Assembly (NCBI GenBank): GCA_951812745.1
Contig: OX638327.1
Location: 1,539,914 to 1,603,913 of the forward strand
Direction: 5' to 3'
DNA length: 64,000 nucleotides
Source of the DNA: an uncultured Nitrospirales bacterium
GTDB lineage: Bacteria; Nitrospirota; Nitrospiria; Nitrospirales; UBA8639
Shown here: piece by piece, positions 8,640 to 19,301 of the stretch
Position numbering within the stretch: position 1 is the stretch's first letter
How the letters are laid out: every line of letters starts with the position of its first letter
Made by a program: the position numbers and the translations under genes
Notes under the pieces: generated by a model
Database searches by the model: none
The model's input: the letters and a program-made list of their open reading frames with translations, nothing else
Told to the model about the DNA's origin: nothing

Positions 8640-9572
8640 TCAATATTCTGAACGATCCAGATCCCGGTGGCTCAGCGTGGCGCTGTAACCCAACAGCGCA
8701 AACAGATCCTTCACCTTGTTCGCGATCGCCACGGAACGGTGCCTGCCCCCCGTGCAGCCGATGGCGATAGTCAGGTAACTTCGCTGTTCTCGCTCAAACA
8801 GCGGGAGGAGAAACGTAAAAAGATTCTTCATATGCTCCAGAAACCCCTGTGCCTCTTTGTTCTCAAGAACATACTGCTGAATGTTTTTTTCATTTCCCGT
8901 TAACGGTTTCAATTCAGGAACGAAGTGAGGATTTTGCAAAAATCGGACGTCAAACACGAGGTCGGCTTCGTAGGGCACGCCAAACTTATAACCGAACGTC
9001 ATCACGGATACTTTCATTGCGTGCCGATGGTCACGGTCGCCGTAGTGCTGCACCATCCAGTCCCGTAGTTCATGGACGGTCAACTCCGACGTATCCAACA
9101 CCCGATCAGCACGAGCACGTAATCCACCGAGACGCTGCCGTTCGAGGCGGATCCCTTGAAGCACGGGCTCCTGGGGCAGGAGCGGATGAGGACGACGGGA
9201 TTCAGAAAATCGACGGGTCAGGACGACGTCAGTCGCTTCCAAATATAACAGTTCCACGACGGAGACACTCGCTTGAAGTCGCGCAAGGTTTTCGAAAAAA
9301 TCCGAAAAAAATTCGCGTTCGCGAATATCGACACACAAGGCAATTTTTCGAACAGTGTGACTTCGTTGGCCGCAAAATTCTGCAAATGAGAGAAACAGCG
9401 CAGGAGGAAGATTGTCCACACAGAAGAAACCGATATCCTCGAGACATTTCAGGGCTTGAGTTTTTCCGGATCCGGATAACCCACTGACAATGACGAGATG
9501 AAGCGAACGTTCAGTTCCATGATCCGTCACGGCGACCTGAAGGGAAGTTTTGCTCATCGGTAAGAGAGACAA
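8640..9572 (-). CDS. rapZ: RNase adapter protein RapZ / P-loop NTPase
   Basis: 310 residues with a Walker A motif GLSGSGKTQAL near residue 31 and the C-terminal RapZ block YLTIAIGCTGGRHRSVAIANKV. In enterobacteria RapZ binds the sRNA GlmZ and RNase E to control amino-sugar synthesis; elsewhere the family is a nucleotide-binding regulator of unclear target. It follows rpoN by 36 bp. In many bacteria hpf and ptsN stand between these two genes; here they do not. The start could also be Met6. Confidence 0.92.
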   Translation of the reverse strand: MSLLPMSKTSLQVAVTDHGTERSLHLVIVSGLSGSGKTQALKCLEDIGFFCVDNLPPALFLSFAEFCGQRSHTVRKIALCVDIREREFFSDFFENLARLQASVSVVELLYLEATDVVLTRRFSESRRPHPLLPQEPVLQGIRLERQRLGGLRARADRVLDTSELTVHELRDWMVQHYGDRDHRHAMKVSVMTFGYKFGVPYEADLVFDVRFLQNPHFVPELKPLTGNEKNIQQYVLENKEAQGFLEHMKNLFTFLLPLFEREQRSYLTIAIGCTGGRHRSVAIANKVKDLFALLGYSATLSHRDLDRSEY

Positions 9573-9608
9573 GCCCGGGGTGAAGACGCAATCCCGGTTG
9601 AGCGGGAT

Positions 9609-11135
9609 TCAACAGATACGTTTTCGCTGGCTGGCCGGGGCAATATTGAGTTCCGCCCGATATTTGGCAACCGTCCGTCTGGCAATGATAATCCCTCTGG
9701 CGCGCAACCTCGACACAATTTCTTGATCTTTCAACGGTTTCCCTGGGGATTCCTGCCCGACCATTTCACGGATCAGCTCACGAACGGTGATTGAGGATAA
9801 ATCTTCAGCACCAGGTTCCACCTGTTGAATGCCCGTGTTAAAGAAAAATTTCAGTTCCAACATGCCCTGTGGACAATACATGTATTTATTCGTCGTCACC
9901 CGACTGATGGTCGACTCATGCATGCCCACGTCTTCAGCCACTTGCTTCAGCACAAGTGGTTTCAGGTACTGGATGCCTTTTTCCAAAAAGGCTTCTTGAA
10001 ATTTTATTAAACTTCCCACGACTTTCAGAATCGTTTTGTTCCTCTGCTCAAGGCTGCGCATAATCCACTGAGCCCCTCGCAGTTTGTCTTCCAAGTAAGC
10101 CTTCGTGGCGTCCCCATCGCCACGCTTCGTTCCCAACATTTCCGTATAATACGGATTGATACGTACGCGAGGCATCCCATCGTCGTTCAGGACCACCCGC
10201 CATTCGCCTTCGTCTTTGAAGACGAAAACGTCGGGCACAATCACTTGGTTGTTGTCGGAACAATAGGGACGGCCCGGCTTGGGTTCCAACCCTTCAATGA
10301 CATGCACGGCCTCCACAATCTCTTCAACAGCCCTGCCGACGGCTTTGGCAATGGTGAGGTATCGTTTTTTTTGGAGATCGTGGAGATGTCTCGTGATAAT
10401 CAGTTCAAGAAGTGATTCCTGTCGAATACCCCCATGAACACATCCATTGCCAAGGGGATTGTGCAGGTGGCGAAGTTGAATCAATAAACACTCCTGAAGA
10501 TCACGGGCCGCCACGCCAATAGGATCGAACGTTTGAATCAAGGATAAAACGGAATCAACTTTTTTGACGGATGCCCGCGCTTCTTCGGCTATTTCCTCGA
10601 TCGACGTGCGAAGATACCCGTCCTCATCGAGGTTGCCGATGATCATATGGCCAATGGCTTTTTCTTCTTCATCCTCGGAAGAAAGTCGCAACTGCCAAAG
10701 CAAGTGATCTTCCAATGTGGCCGGTTTGGTCAGCGTTTGGTCATAAGACGGAAAATCTCCTTCTGGGAATGCCTCGTATTTTCCACCCCCCGGTCGCCAA
10801 TCACTTTCATAATAGTCTTCCCATCCGTCCGGCGAAAGCGGTTCTGACAATTCGTTGGCTTCCCCGGCTCCGGCCTCACCACCGGCGTCACCGTCGCCGG
10901 TATCAGTGCCATCAATGGCTTCTTCCTTTCCGACAGCTACGATCTCTTCAGGCGTTGGCCCGTCTCCCTCGTCCGCATCAGGACTCTCCTCTTCGAGGAG
11001 TGGATTTTCCAACAGGTGTTGAGAGAGCACCTGCTGCAATTCCAGTCTGGATAACTGCAATAGCTTGATGGCTTGTTGAAGTTGGGGCGTCATCACCAAC
11101 TTCTGACTGAGCCGAAGATCGAGTTTGAGTTCCAT
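9609..11135 (-). CDS. rpoN: RNA polymerase sigma-54 factor
   Basis: Directs RNA polymerase to -24/-12 promoters, with activation by AAA+ enhancer-binding proteins. About 508 residues. Region I is Gln/Leu rich (LSQKLVMTPQLQQAIKLLQL), followed by an acidic Region II (about 55-110), the core-binding region, a DNA-binding helix-turn-helix, and the RpoN box as ARRTVAKYRAELNI near the C-terminus. I start at Met4 of the longest reading (MELKLDLRLSQK). Position after lptB and before rapZ matches the widespread lpt-rpoN-rapZ order. Confidence 0.96.
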   Translation of the reverse strand: MELKLDLRLSQKLVMTPQLQQAIKLLQLSRLELQQVLSQHLLENPLLEEESPDADEGDGPTPEEIVAVGKEEAIDGTDTGDGDAGGEAGAGEANELSEPLSPDGWEDYYESDWRPGGGKYEAFPEGDFPSYDQTLTKPATLEDHLLWQLRLSSEDEEEKAIGHMIIGNLDEDGYLRTSIEEIAEEARASVKKVDSVLSLIQTFDPIGVAARDLQECLLIQLRHLHNPLGNGCVHGGIRQESLLELIITRHLHDLQKKRYLTIAKAVGRAVEEIVEAVHVIEGLEPKPGRPYCSDNNQVIVPDVFVFKDEGEWRVVLNDDGMPRVRINPYYTEMLGTKRGDGDATKAYLEDKLRGAQWIMRSLEQRNKTILKVVGSLIKFQEAFLEKGIQYLKPLVLKQVAEDVGMHESTISRVTTNKYMYCPQGMLELKFFFNTGIQQVEPGAEDLSSITVRELIREMVGQESPGKPLKDQEIVSRLRARGIIIARRTVAKYRAELNIAPASQRKRIC

Positions 11136-11163
11136 CGCCGTCATCCGGGCAGGCCCGGAACGT

Positions 11164-11892
11164 TCAGAGCCTGAAGCCTTCGCCTAAATAGATTTCTCTG
11201 ACCTTGGGGCTCCTGACAATAGCTTCTGAAGTTCCTGCCTCCAGAATGGTTCCTTCATGAATGATATACGCCCGATCGGTTATGGAAAGCGTTTCTTGCA
11301 CGTTATGATCCGTCGTCAGAATCCCGATTTTTTTTCTTTTCAAGGAGTGAATGATTTTTTGGAGGTCGGCGACCGCAATAGGATCAATTCCGGCAAACGG
11401 TTCATCCAACAACAAAAACCGAGGGGTCGTAGCCAGGGCCCTCGTGATTTCCAACCGACGACGCTCTCCGCCGGACAGGGTGCAGGCTTTGCTTTTTCGA
11501 ATATGGGCCAACCCGAGTTCGTTCAATAAACTCTCCAAGCGTTCGCGACGCTCATCCTGGGAAAGATCCAGGGTCTCCAAGACGGCACAGATATTATCTT
11601 GAACGGATAATCGACGAAAGACAGAAGCTTCTTGCGGGAGATACCCAATGCCGAGGCGGGCCCTCTGGTACATGGGCAAGTCAGTGAGCGGATCGTGATT
11701 GAGGAAAATCTGGCCATGGTCGGGCTGGCAAAGGCCAACCACCATGTCGAAAATCGTCGTTTTTCCTGCTCCATTCGGGCCCAATAACCCGACAATTTCT
11801 CCTGATTCAACTTCTAACGAGACGCCTCGCACGGCATCCCGTCCTTTGAAACTTTTGCGGAGTTCCTTGACGGAAAGCCTGGAATGCGCCAT
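11164..11892 (-). CDS. lptB: LPS export ABC transporter ATPase LptB
   Basis: Cytoplasmic ATPase that powers extraction of lipopolysaccharide from the inner membrane with LptF and LptG. The 242-residue protein carries Walker [10 protein letters not shown], the signature [15 protein letters not shown], Walker [14 protein letters not shown] and the switch His in [10 protein letters not shown] use the ATG at 11892 ([15 protein letters not shown]), which gives the usual length; the frame extends 30 bp further upstream. LptF and LptG are not in the window. Confidence 0.95.
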   Translation of the reverse strand: MAHSRLSVKELRKSFKGRDAVRGVSLEVESGEIVGLLGPNGAGKTTIFDMVVGLCQPDHGQIFLNHDPLTDLPMYQRARLGIGYLPQEASVFRRLSVQDNICAVLETLDLSQDERRERLESLLNELGLAHIRKSKACTLSGGERRRLEITRALATTPRFLLLDEPFAGIDPIAVADLQKIIHSLKRKKIGILTTDHNVQETLSITDRAYIIHEGTILEAGTSEAIVRSPKVREIYLGEGFRL

Positions 11893-11935
11893 GACAGATG
11901 TAACGGCTCCACGATGGTCCACGGCCTTACGGCCC

Positions 11936-12460
11936 TTATTCTTCGAGGATCACCACACGGGATCCTCCTTCGACGATGCTCCGTTCTTCCTTTAAAAACA
12001 TGGTCATTTGGGATCCTTCAACCTTTGTGCCGCCCTGCCAGGCCACCGGCGATTCCGTCAAGACGAGTTTTTCTTCGTCTTTGTCATACAGTGCACGCCC
12101 GCACGTCGCCTTTCCATCCGATTTCTCAATAACCACCTTGCCGCTGGCCTCAATGCGGTCAATTTGGCTCGCGGTCCCCCCTTCCGTTTGCTGGCTTCCA
12201 GCTTGCACGCCTTTTTTAAATGTCACAACCATATGATCGGCTCGCATGACGAAGTCCCTTTTCGTGAGAACCACCATTCCTTCAAAGGTCGTTTGCCTCG
12301 ACTTTCCTTGGACGGTCATCGTCTGTGAAGTAATCGTCGTTTGCTCTTTTGTCTCGGCAAAGGCCGAGGGGCTTGCCTGCACCGAGAGGAGACCACAAAC
12401 CAGAATCGCAACAAGGATTGGATCGCCGAATTCAGGACGAAATCTGAACGTGGACATCAT
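11936..12460 (-). CDS. lptA: LPS transport periplasmic protein LptA
   Basis: Periplasmic bridge protein of the Lpt machine (OstA-like beta-jellyroll). 174 residues with a signal peptide ending near SPSAFA (about residue 34), then the repeated OstA pattern ([47 protein letters not shown]). The start overlaps the end of lptC by 29 bp; Met2 gives almost the same overlap. Confidence 0.88.
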   Translation of the reverse strand: MMSTFRFRPEFGDPILVAILVCGLLSVQASPSAFAETKEQTTITSQTMTVQGKSRQTTFEGMVVLTKRDFVMRADHMVVTFKKGVQAGSQQTEGGTASQIDRIEASGKVVIEKSDGKATCGRALYDKDEEKLVLTESPVAWQGGTKVEGSQMTMFLKEERSIVEGGSRVVILEE

Positions 12461-12998
12461 CGAGAACTCCGAACGTTTCTGTTTTCAACTCCGCGACCAA
12501 ACCAATACCCGTAATGATCACACCGGGCCCGTGTATGGTTACCGGCCTGTCCGTGCTGATTGTCTGTTCCGCGTCCACCCAGTGCACGTGCGGGGTCAGG
12601 ATGGTATATCCATTGGCCAACTCAATCGCAATCAAATCTTCCTGATTGCGAAGCTCGAAATCGCCGGTGGCCGTATTAATCGTCCCTCTTTCAGCCTCCA
12701 ACTGCATCTCTTGCCCTTGACCCTCCTTGTCAAACAACCGAACCTGAACCTGCCTCAACAGCACGTGCCGTTCGGACTCATGGCTTTCGGCTTTTTGCGC
12801 TTCTACCTCCCACTGGACCTGCCCTTCATCGGTTTGACGGTAGACAAACCCTTCTAGGCCGGCAGTTTCAAAAACCGGTACCGTAATCACGGGAGCCGTA
12901 TGATTCAATTGCATCTGCTGTATCAGGACATACCCGAGAAATCCCACTAAACTGAGGGTGACCCCTCTTAAAATCCATTGAATCCATGAGCGAAGCAT
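12432..12998 (-). CDS. lptC: LPS export protein LptC
   Basis: 188 residues with one N-terminal transmembrane helix (about residues 10-28) and a periplasmic OstA-like fold (GFVYRQTDEGQVQWEVEAQKAE, LEAERGTINTATGDFELRN). LptC passes LPS from the LptBFG complex to LptA. It heads lptC-lptA-lptB-rpoN-rapZ, 181 bp downstream of rplQ. I found no good terminator after rplQ, so transcription may continue from the ribosomal genes; a weak promoter-like TTTACT-N17-TAGTCT lies just upstream. Confidence 0.88.
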   Translation of the reverse strand: MLRSWIQWILRGVTLSLVGFLGYVLIQQMQLNHTAPVITVPVFETAGLEGFVYRQTDEGQVQWEVEAQKAESHESERHVLLRQVQVRLFDKEGQGQEMQLEAERGTINTATGDFELRNQEDLIAIELANGYTILTPHVHWVDAEQTISTDRPVTIHGPGVIITGIGLVAELKTETFGVLDDVHVQISS

Positions 12999-13179
12999 AC
13001 GTAACCAGCTTGGCAGGAACTAAAACAGACTACCATACGCCCCTAACCAAGTAAACTAAACGGTCACTACGCTCTTCCAGAAACCAGGGTCGCCTACGAC
13101 GGAGCCAACGCAGGGCAAGCGGGACAGCCCTCGGGAGTTCCCACAACGGCTGGACACACGAGGACGAGAGAAAAGAAGC

Positions 13180-13590
13180 TTATGAGGCCTTGTCTTCAGC
13201 CACGGATTCGGGTACGTCAGGGGCAATTGCCGACCCGCGCTCGATCAACTCAACGGCCACAAGTTCTGCGGCATCCCCGGGTCGCCGTCTCGTCGGAATG
13301 ATCCTGATGTACCCTCCGGTCTGGCGGCGGAATCGTCCTGCCACGTCGCCGAACAATTTGGAGACAATGTCTTTTTTTCGGATAAAGTCCAAGGCGCGCC
13401 TGCGAGCATGCAGAGAGCCTTCTTTCCCCAAGGTAATCATCTTCTCCGTGATACCGCGGATCTCCTTGGCTTTGGCTGCCGTGGTCTCAATCCGCTCGTG
13501 TTCCAGTAACGACGTGACAAGGTTCCGAAACATCGCATGTCGATGTTTGGTATTTCGCCCTAATTGTCTGCCTTTTTTTCGATGACGCAC
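13180..13590 (-). CDS. rplQ: 50S ribosomal protein L17
   Basis: Component of the large subunit near the exit tunnel. 136 residues beginning MRHRKKGRQLGRNTKHRHAM, with the L17 core to about residue 116 (GGYIRIIPTRRRPGDAAELVAVELIE) and an acidic tail. It is the last gene of the alpha set and follows rpoA by 23 bp. Confidence 0.97.
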   Translation of the reverse strand: MRHRKKGRQLGRNTKHRHAMFRNLVTSLLEHERIETTAAKAKEIRGITEKMITLGKEGSLHARRRALDFIRKKDIVSKLFGDVAGRFRRQTGGYIRIIPTRRRPGDAAELVAVELIERGSAIAPDVPESVAEDKAS

Positions 13591-13613
13591 GACGCGGCTC
13601 TCTTGATAAAATG

Positions 13614-14609
13614 TTAATGCGACTGGTTGTTGGTTTGCACCAAATTTTCTCTTCTAAGCCCCAAGCTCAAGCCCATTTCGGCTAACACTTCCTTGATTTC
13701 ATTGAGCGATTTTTTCCCGAAATTTTTGGTTTTCAGCATCTCCATTTCCGTCTTCTGGACGAGGTCTTCAATGGTTTTGATGTTCGCGTTTTTCAGACAA
13801 TTCGCCGCACGTACGGAAAGTTCCAGTTCATTCACGCTTCGAGACAGATGCGCATTCAATTCGGCTTGCGTCTCTTCGTAAGCGGCATCATGCTCCACTT
13901 CTTTCATCTCTTCGCTGGGAATGCAAATGGACAAATGCTCTCGCAGAATAGAGGCCGATGAGGCCACCGCCTCTTGCGGGGTAATGCTTCCGTCGGTCCA
14001 CACCTCGAGGTTCAATTTGTCATAATCGGTCACACGGCCCACGCGGGCGTTTTCTACGTGAAAGTTCACCCGCTTAATCGGGGAAAAAATCGAATCAACC
14101 GGGATGACCCCAATCGGCAACCCTTCTTCTTTATTGCGTTCGGCCGGCACGTAACCGCGTCCCGGCTTGACGATTAACTCCATGTCCAGCGCACCATCTT
14201 TGTCCAACGTGGCAATATGCAGGTCAGGATTTAAAATGCTGATATCCGCGTCATGCTGTATATCGGCGGCACCAACTTTACCCGGCCCTTTCTTCTTTAA
14301 CTGCATCGCTTTCGACTTATCGGTATGCAGTTTGAGACGAAGATTTTTGATGTTCAAAATGACAATGGTCACGTCTTCGGTCACGCCGGGGAGGGTGGAA
14401 AATTCATGAAACGCACCTTCGATCTTGACAGAGGTCACGGCCGCACCCGTCAACGAGGACAACAACACGCGTCGCAGGGAGTTGCCAACCGTTGTCCCAA
14501 ACCCTCGTTCAAAGGGCTCCGCCGTAAACTTCCCATAGGTGGACGAGGCAGTTTCTTTTTCCAATTCCAGTCGCATTGGCAACTGAAAATCCTTGATCCC
14601 TTTGCTCAT
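13614..14609 (-). CDS. rpoA: RNA polymerase alpha subunit
   Basis: 331 residues. The N-terminal assembly domain contains [20 protein letters not shown], and the C-terminal domain ([17 protein letters not shown] and [18 protein letters not shown]) binds UP elements and activators. The ATG at 14609 ([11 protein letters not shown]) is preferred over a longer frame because it has an AAAGGGGG ribosome binding site just upstream and starts like other alpha subunits. It lies between rpsD and rplQ, as is usual. Confidence 0.97.
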   Translation of the reverse strand: MSKGIKDFQLPMRLELEKETASSTYGKFTAEPFERGFGTTVGNSLRRVLLSSLTGAAVTSVKIEGAFHEFSTLPGVTEDVTIVILNIKNLRLKLHTDKSKAMQLKKKGPGKVGAADIQHDADISILNPDLHIATLDKDGALDMELIVKPGRGYVPAERNKEEGLPIGVIPVDSIFSPIKRVNFHVENARVGRVTDYDKLNLEVWTDGSITPQEAVASSASILREHLSICIPSEEMKEVEHDAAYEETQAELNAHLSRSVNELELSVRAANCLKNANIKTIEDLVQKTEMEMLKTKNFGKKSLNEIKEVLAEMGLSLGLRRENLVQTNNQSH

Positions 14610-14679
14610 TACGCCCCCTTTCGCCTCATCTGTCACAGCCGAACCATCAGCTCACGTACGGCTACCAGCTTCTGTCCTT

Positions 14680-15306
14680 CTAGCGAGAATAGAGTTCGAC
14701 AATAATCTGTTCATTGACCGGGGCCCCAATGTCATCCTTCGTCGGCAGTGCCCGAATCGTCCCTTTCAACGCATCACGGTCACAGTCGATCCAGCTGACC
14801 TCCGGCTGGCTGTCGGCAGCCTGGGCCGCTGCTTTTATCGCCAGCAACTCCACGCTCCGTGGTCTGACTTGTACCACGTCTCCCACGGCCGTCGTATAAG
14901 ATGGAATGTCGGTTTTTCGGCCATTCACTAAAATATGTCCATGATTCACCAACTGGCGGGCTTGCTTGCGCGAAAAAGCCAATCCGATCCGGTAGACGAC
15001 GTTATCCAACCGGCGCTCAAGCAACGCCAAAAGATTTTCACCCGTCACGCCTTCTTGACGTTCAGCGCGCTCGAAGATTCCGCGAAACTGACGCTCCTGA
15101 ACGGCATACATCCGGCGCAATTTCTGTTTTTCGCGAAGCTGCATACTATAATCCGTTACACGGGGGCGAGCTTGTCCATGCTGACCCGGCGGATAACTGC
15201 GACGTTCAATCGCACACTTGTCGGTCATGCAACGTGTTCCTTTAAGAAACAGCTTCACGCCTTCCCTTCGACAAATCCTGCATACTGGACCACGATAATT
15301 TGCCAC
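14680..15306 (-). CDS. rpsD: 30S ribosomal protein S4, zinc form
   Basis: 208 residues. Primary 16S rRNA-binding protein. The N-terminus has a zinc-finger pattern (CRICRREG near residue 9 and Cys26/Cys31 in [13 protein letters not shown]), the C+ form of S4. The S4 RNA-binding fold follows ([20 protein letters not shown] and [10 protein letters not shown]). Confidence 0.97.
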   Translation of the reverse strand: MANYRGPVCRICRREGVKLFLKGTRCMTDKCAIERRSYPPGQHGQARPRVTDYSMQLREKQKLRRMYAVQERQFRGIFERAERQEGVTGENLLALLERRLDNVVYRIGLAFSRKQARQLVNHGHILVNGRKTDIPSYTTAVGDVVQVRPRSVELLAIKAAAQAADSQPEVSWIDCDRDALKGTIRALPTKDDIGAPVNEQIIVELYSR

Positions 15307-15376
15307 GTCTCTAGCCTCTCACTTGCAAGACTTCAGATTCCGCGTTGACGCGTCTGAAGGTTAAATCCATCACCGT

Positions 15377-15760
15377 CTACACTCGTCGCCGTTTCGGCGG
15401 TCGGCATCCATTATGAGGAATGGGCGTCACGTCGCGAATCAAATTCACCCGTAAGCCCACGGATTGCAGCGCGCGCACCGCCGACTCACGTCCCGATCCC
15501 GGGCCGTTGACGTACACGTCGATCTGGCGCATGCCCTGTTCCATGGCTTTTCGGCCAGCCGCTTCCCCAACACGCGTCGCCGCAAACGGCGTACTCTTTC
15601 TGGCCCCCTTGAAGCCCAAGCCCCCTGCGTTCGACCACGAGACCGTGTTGCCGCTCATGTCCGTAATGGTCACCAGCGTGTTATTAAAGGACGCCTGAAT
15701 ATGGGCAATCCCCATTTGCACGACTTTCTTCTCTTTTTTCCGACCTTTTTTTACGCTCAT
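15377..15760 (-). CDS. rpsK: 30S ribosomal protein S11
   Basis: 127 residues. Platform protein of the small subunit; contains [19 protein letters not shown] and the conserved end [18 protein letters not shown]. The basic start ([11 protein letters not shown]) is typical. It lies 20 bp after rpsM. Confidence 0.97.
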   Translation of the reverse strand: MSVKKGRKKEKKVVQMGIAHIQASFNNTLVTITDMSGNTVSWSNAGGLGFKGARKSTPFAATRVGEAAGRKAMEQGMRQIDVYVNGPGSGRESAVRALQSVGLRVNLIRDVTPIPHNGCRPPKRRRV

Positions 15761-15780
15761 GCTGCCACCTGACTAGCGGT

Positions 15781-16149
15781 CTATTTTTTAGACCTGCCGA
15801 TTGAAGCCCGTTTCCCTTTCCTGGTTCGTGAATTCGTTTTGGTCCGTTGTCCACGAACGGGTAGACCTCTGCGATGACGAAGCCCCCGATACGACCCCGT
15901 ATCGATCAGGCGTTTAATACTGAGAGTGATTTCCTTTCGGAGATCTCCCTCCACGGTGTAGTCTTTATCAATCGTTTCACGAAGTTTGACAATGTCTTCC
16001 TCACGAAGATCCTTCACGCGCACCGCGCAATCAATACCGGTCTTTCGTAAAATCTGCCTCGCGCTCCACGGCCCGATCCCGTAAATATACGTCAAGCCAA
16101 TCTCAATGGGTTTCCCCACGGGCAAATCCACGCCTGCTATCCGAGCCAT
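15781..16149 (-). CDS. rpsM: 30S ribosomal protein S13
   Basis: 122 residues. Head protein that contacts the P-site tRNA and the subunit bridge. Starts [20 protein letters not shown] and has the conserved [20 protein letters not shown] block and a basic tail. Good ribosome binding site AAGGAGGG just upstream. Confidence 0.97.
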   Translation of the reverse strand: MARIAGVDLPVGKPIEIGLTYIYGIGPWSARQILRKTGIDCAVRVKDLREEDIVKLRETIDKDYTVEGDLRKEITLSIKRLIDTGSYRGLRHRRGLPVRGQRTKTNSRTRKGKRASIGRSKK

Positions 16150-16184
16150 GTACCCTCCTTCTTCACGTGACGCGGCTGGTGCCG

Positions 16185-16298
16185 TTACCCTTGTCGCTGC
16201 TTGTGGCGAGGATTACTGCATCGAACCCGAACAATGCCTCGTCGCCTGAAAACAATACATTTTGAACACATCGGTTTGACGGACGATTTGACTTTCAT
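16185..16298 (-). CDS. rpmJ: 50S ribosomal protein L36
   Basis: A 37-residue protein that is easy to miss. It starts [19 protein letters not shown] and ends [10 protein letters not shown]. Cys11, Cys14, Cys27 and His32 form the zinc site of the C+ type L36. An AAGGAGAG ribosome binding site lies just before the ATG. It sits between infA and rpsM, its usual place. Confidence 0.95.
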   Translation of the reverse strand: MKVKSSVKPMCSKCIVFRRRGIVRVRCSNPRHKQRQG

Positions 16299-16317
16299 GA
16301 GAGCGTTTCTCTCCTTG

Positions 16318-16536
16318 CTATTTGAAGCGATAGGTGATCCGTCCCCTCGTCAGATCATAGGGAGACAATTCCACGGTCACTTTATCACCCGGGAGAATTC
16401 GAATAAAATGCATCCGCATCTTTCCCGAAATATGCGCCAGAATTTTATGTCCACTCTCCAATTGAACTCGGAACATGGCATTGGGCAACGTTTCCATAAT
16501 CACCCCTTGCACTTCAATCATGTCTTCCTTTGCCAT
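16318..16536 (-). CDS. infA: Translation initiation factor IF-1
   Basis: 72 residues, an OB fold that blocks the ribosomal A site during initiation. Starts [20 protein letters not shown], with the core [22 protein letters not shown] and the end [12 protein letters not shown]. The ATG at 16536 gives the exact family length; a longer frame upstream overlaps map and is not real. The usual acidic/Lys variations are within family range. Confidence 0.97.
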   Translation of the reverse strand: MAKEDMIEVQGVIMETLPNAMFRVQLESGHKILAHISGKMRMHFIRILPGDKVTVELSPYDLTRGRITYRFK

Positions 16537-16553
16537 CAGCCTGAACCGCGTCG

Positions 16554-17327
16554 CTATGAATTGACGCTCACCTGCTCCTTCACTGTCGTCAGAATCATGG
16601 GCGGACCTTCGGGTTGGATCGCGACGGTATGTTCGAAGTGCGCCGACAGACTCCCGTCTCTCGTGACGGCAGTCCATTGATCATCCAAGACTTTCACCTG
16701 AGGCCCACCCATGTTCACCATGGGTTCAATGGCCAACACCATCCCGAACTGGAGACGCGAGCCTTGCCCCGGACGTCCATAATTGGGAACCTGAGGATCC
16801 TCGTGCAGTTGCCGGCCGATCCCATGTCCTACAAAATCCCTCACAACGGAAAATCCCTGCGCTTCCACATAGCTTTGAATCGTGTGGCCAATATCGGACA
16901 ACCGGTTTCCTACTCGCGCCTGATCAATCCCTTTATGCATCGCCTCTTCCGTCACCTTGAGCAGGTTTTCAACGTCGTCAGAAACGGATCCGACAGACAC
17001 CGTCACGGCCCCGTCGCCATAAAATCCCTGAACAATCGCCCCCAAGTCAAGCCCGACGATGTCCCCTTCTTTCAGTTCGCGGCTAGAGGGAATACCATGG
17101 ACCACCTCATGATTCACCGACGCACACAGGGTATTGGGGAAATTACGGTACCCTTTAAAGGCTGGGATTCCCCCGTGGTCACGAATAAACGTTTCAGCGA
17201 GCTCATCCAAATGCAACGTGGTGACACCGGGCCTGACTTCTTGTTGGAGCACTTGATGTGCTTCGGCCACAATCTTTGAAGCCTGTGCCATCAGCGCAAT
17301 CTCTTCCGCGGTCTTGAGCATTATCAT
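16554..17327 (-). CDS. map: Methionine aminopeptidase, type I
   Basis: Removes the initiator methionine from new proteins. Up to 257 residues with the metal ligands in context: [19 protein letters not shown] (two Asp), [21 protein letters not shown] (His) and [10 protein letters not shown] plus the last Glu in [11 protein letters not shown]. Start at 17327 or at Met3. It lies between adk and infA, as in many spc operons. Confidence 0.96.
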   Translation of the reverse strand: MIMLKTAEEIALMAQASKIVAEAHQVLQQEVRPGVTTLHLDELAETFIRDHGGIPAFKGYRNFPNTLCASVNHEVVHGIPSSRELKEGDIVGLDLGAIVQGFYGDGAVTVSVGSVSDDVENLLKVTEEAMHKGIDQARVGNRLSDIGHTIQSYVEAQGFSVVRDFVGHGIGRQLHEDPQVPNYGRPGQGSRLQFGMVLAIEPMVNMGGPQVKVLDDQWTAVTRDGSLSAHFEHTVAIQPEGPPMILTTVKEQVSVNS

Positions 17328-17333
17328 GAAGAG

Positions 17334-17981
17334 CTACGACCCGGAGAACACAGCCAGCAACCGCTCCTGCACCTGTTCCACGGATCCCGTACCGTCTAAT
17401 TCGGCCAGCGTATTTTTCTCTTTATAATAGTCAATCAAGGGGGACGTTTGTTCTTCATACACCGCCAGCCTTGACTCGACCGTTTCCCGTTTGTCGTCAC
17501 TGCGTTGAACCAGGGCGGCCCCACACTCGTCACAGCGTCCTTCCTGCTTGGGCGGCACGTAATCTACATGATACACCGCCGAGCATGCCGAACAACTTCT
17601 TCGTCCGCTTAACCGCCTAACCACTTCCTCACGGGGGATCACAAAGTACATGACCCGGTCCAGCGCCACCTCCTGCTCCTGAAGAATTCCCGACAAGGCA
17701 TCCGCCTGTAGAATGGTTCGCGGGAAACCATCAAGAATAAATCCTTTTTCGCATTCCGGCGAGTTGACCTTTTCCGCGACGAGACCGATCACGACGTTGT
17801 CGGGCACAAGTTCCCCTCTCGTCATATACTGCTGCGCTTCAAGACCCAACGGCGTCTTTTGGGCCACGCCCGTTCGCAATAAGTCCCCCGTGGAAATTTT
17901 GGGTATTGCAAATTTAGCTGCCACCATTTCAGCCTGCGTGCCTTTACCCACCCCGGGCGCACCGAGAAACACCAATCGCAT
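17334..17981 (-). CDS. adk: Adenylate kinase, zinc-lid form
   Basis: Interconverts ATP + AMP and 2 ADP. 215 residues; P-loop GAPGVGKGTQAE at residues 7-18, AMP-binding STGDLLRTGV, and a long LID with two CxxC-type pairs (CSACSAVYHV near 131 and CDECGAAL near 151), the zinc-binding lid. It follows secY by only 6 bp. Confidence 0.97.
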   Translation of the reverse strand: MRLVFLGAPGVGKGTQAEMVAAKFAIPKISTGDLLRTGVAQKTPLGLEAQQYMTRGELVPDNVVIGLVAEKVNSPECEKGFILDGFPRTILQADALSGILQEQEVALDRVMYFVIPREEVVRRLSGRRSCSACSAVYHVDYVPPKQEGRCDECGAALVQRSDDKRETVESRLAVYEEQTSPLIDYYKEKNTLAELDGTGSVEQVQERLLAVFSGS

Positions 17982-17987
17982 GACTTG

Positions 17988-19301
17988 CTATCCGCTTCGG
18001 CCCTTCAACCGGCCCTTGGCCAGGAACCCCTCATAATTCCGCATCAGCATGTGAGATTCGATTTGCTGAGCGGTATCCAATCCGACGCCTACGACAATCA
18101 ACAACGACGTCCCTCCGAAATAAAAGGGAACGTTCAATTTATAAATTAACAATTCCGGAATCACACAGACGATCGCCAGATAAATGGAGCCGGCGAACGT
18201 GATGCGCGTGAGGACTTTGTAAATATAATCCGCCGTTCGCTGGCCCGGCCGAATGCCCGGAATAAATCCTCCATACTTTTTCATGTTGTCCGCCATATCG
18301 ACCGGATTCAACACGACCGCCGTATAGAAAAAACAAAAGAAAATAATCATGCTCACGTACATCAACGTATAGACGACCGACCCCGGAGCCAGATGCGCCC
18401 CCAACGCTTGTACCCACGGCACCTGAACAAAAGATGTAATGGTGGCCGGGAACGCAATGATCGAAGAGGCAAAGATCGGCGGGATGACGCCAGCCGTATT
18501 AATTTTCAACGGGATATGAGTACTTTGTCCCCCATACACCCTGCGGCCGACGACCCGTTTGGCATATTGAACCGGAACCTTTCGTCTTCCGCTTTCCAAA
18601 AACACAATGGCCGTGATCACGGCCAGCATGCTCACAACCAACAGGATCAGGAAGAGCAGGCTCAGTTCGCCGACACGGTACATCTCAAAGGTCTGGGCCA
18701 CGGCGCTTGGAAGCCTGGCGACAATCCCGGCGAAAATGATGAGCGAGATTCCGTTCCCCACCCCCCGCTCGGTAATTTGTTCACCCAACCACATGAGGAA
18801 GGCCGTTCCCGCAGTCAGGGTAATCACGGTCATGAACCGAAACGGCCACCCCGGATCCAACACGTATTGACCGCCATTCATACCTTCGAGTCCAATGGCA
18901 ATCCCGAACCCCTGAATCAGGGCAATTCCGATGGTGCCGTACCGGGTATATTGAATTATGGTCTTTCTTCCTCGTTCACCCTCCTTGGCCAGCTTCGATA
19001 AGTGCGGGATAACGACGGTCAATAATTGCAGGATAATCGAAGCACTGATGTAGGGCATAATGCCCAGCGCAAAAATCGTTAGCCGTGATAGCGAGCCTCC
19101 GGAAAAAATATCCAGGAACCCGAGAAGGGCTCCGCCTTGGTCCAATAAGAATGCCGCCAATTCATCATTATTAATCCCCGGAGTCGGAATATGAGCCCCG
19201 ATCCGGTAGACAGCCAACATTGCCAACGTAAACAGGACACGGCTACGTAACTCCGGTATTTTGAGGATGTTCTGGAAGCTCGTAATGAGCCGTTCAAGCA
19301 C
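17988..19301 (-). CDS. secY: Protein translocase subunit SecY
   Basis: Ten-helix core of the SecYEG channel. I place the start at the GTG at 19301 ([19 protein letters not shown]), giving 437 residues, the normal length; this start overlaps the rplO stop by 8 bp. A longer frame from 19376 would run through rplO and is unlikely. Visible signatures are [10 protein letters not shown], the plug and helix 2 region ([23 protein letters not shown]) and the cytoplasmic loop Arg in [19 protein letters not shown]. Confidence 0.96.
   Translation of the reverse strand: MLERLITSFQNILKIPELRSRVLFTLAMLAVYRIGAHIPTPGINNDELAAFLLDQGGALLGFLDIFSGGSLSRLTIFALGIMPYISASIILQLLTVVIPHLSKLAKEGERGRKTIIQYTRYGTIGIALIQGFGIAIGLEGMNGGQYVLDPGWPFRFMTVITLTAGTAFLMWLGEQITERGVGNGISLIIFAGIVARLPSAVAQTFEMYRVGELSLLFLILLVVSMLAVITAIVFLESGRRKVPVQYAKRVVGRRVYGGQSTHIPLKINTAGVIPPIFASSIIAFPATITSFVQVPWVQALGAHLAPGSVVYTLMYVSMIIFFCFFYTAVVLNPVDMADNMKKYGGFIPGIRPGQRTADYIYKVLTRITFAGSIYLAIVCVIPELLIYKLNVPFYFGGTSLLIVVGVGLDTAQQIESHMLMRNYEGFLAKGRLKGRSG

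Noticed and set aside
13010-13179. Possible terminator after rplQ
   Set aside because: Short inverted segments are present but there is no stem followed by T residues, so no terminator is claimed.
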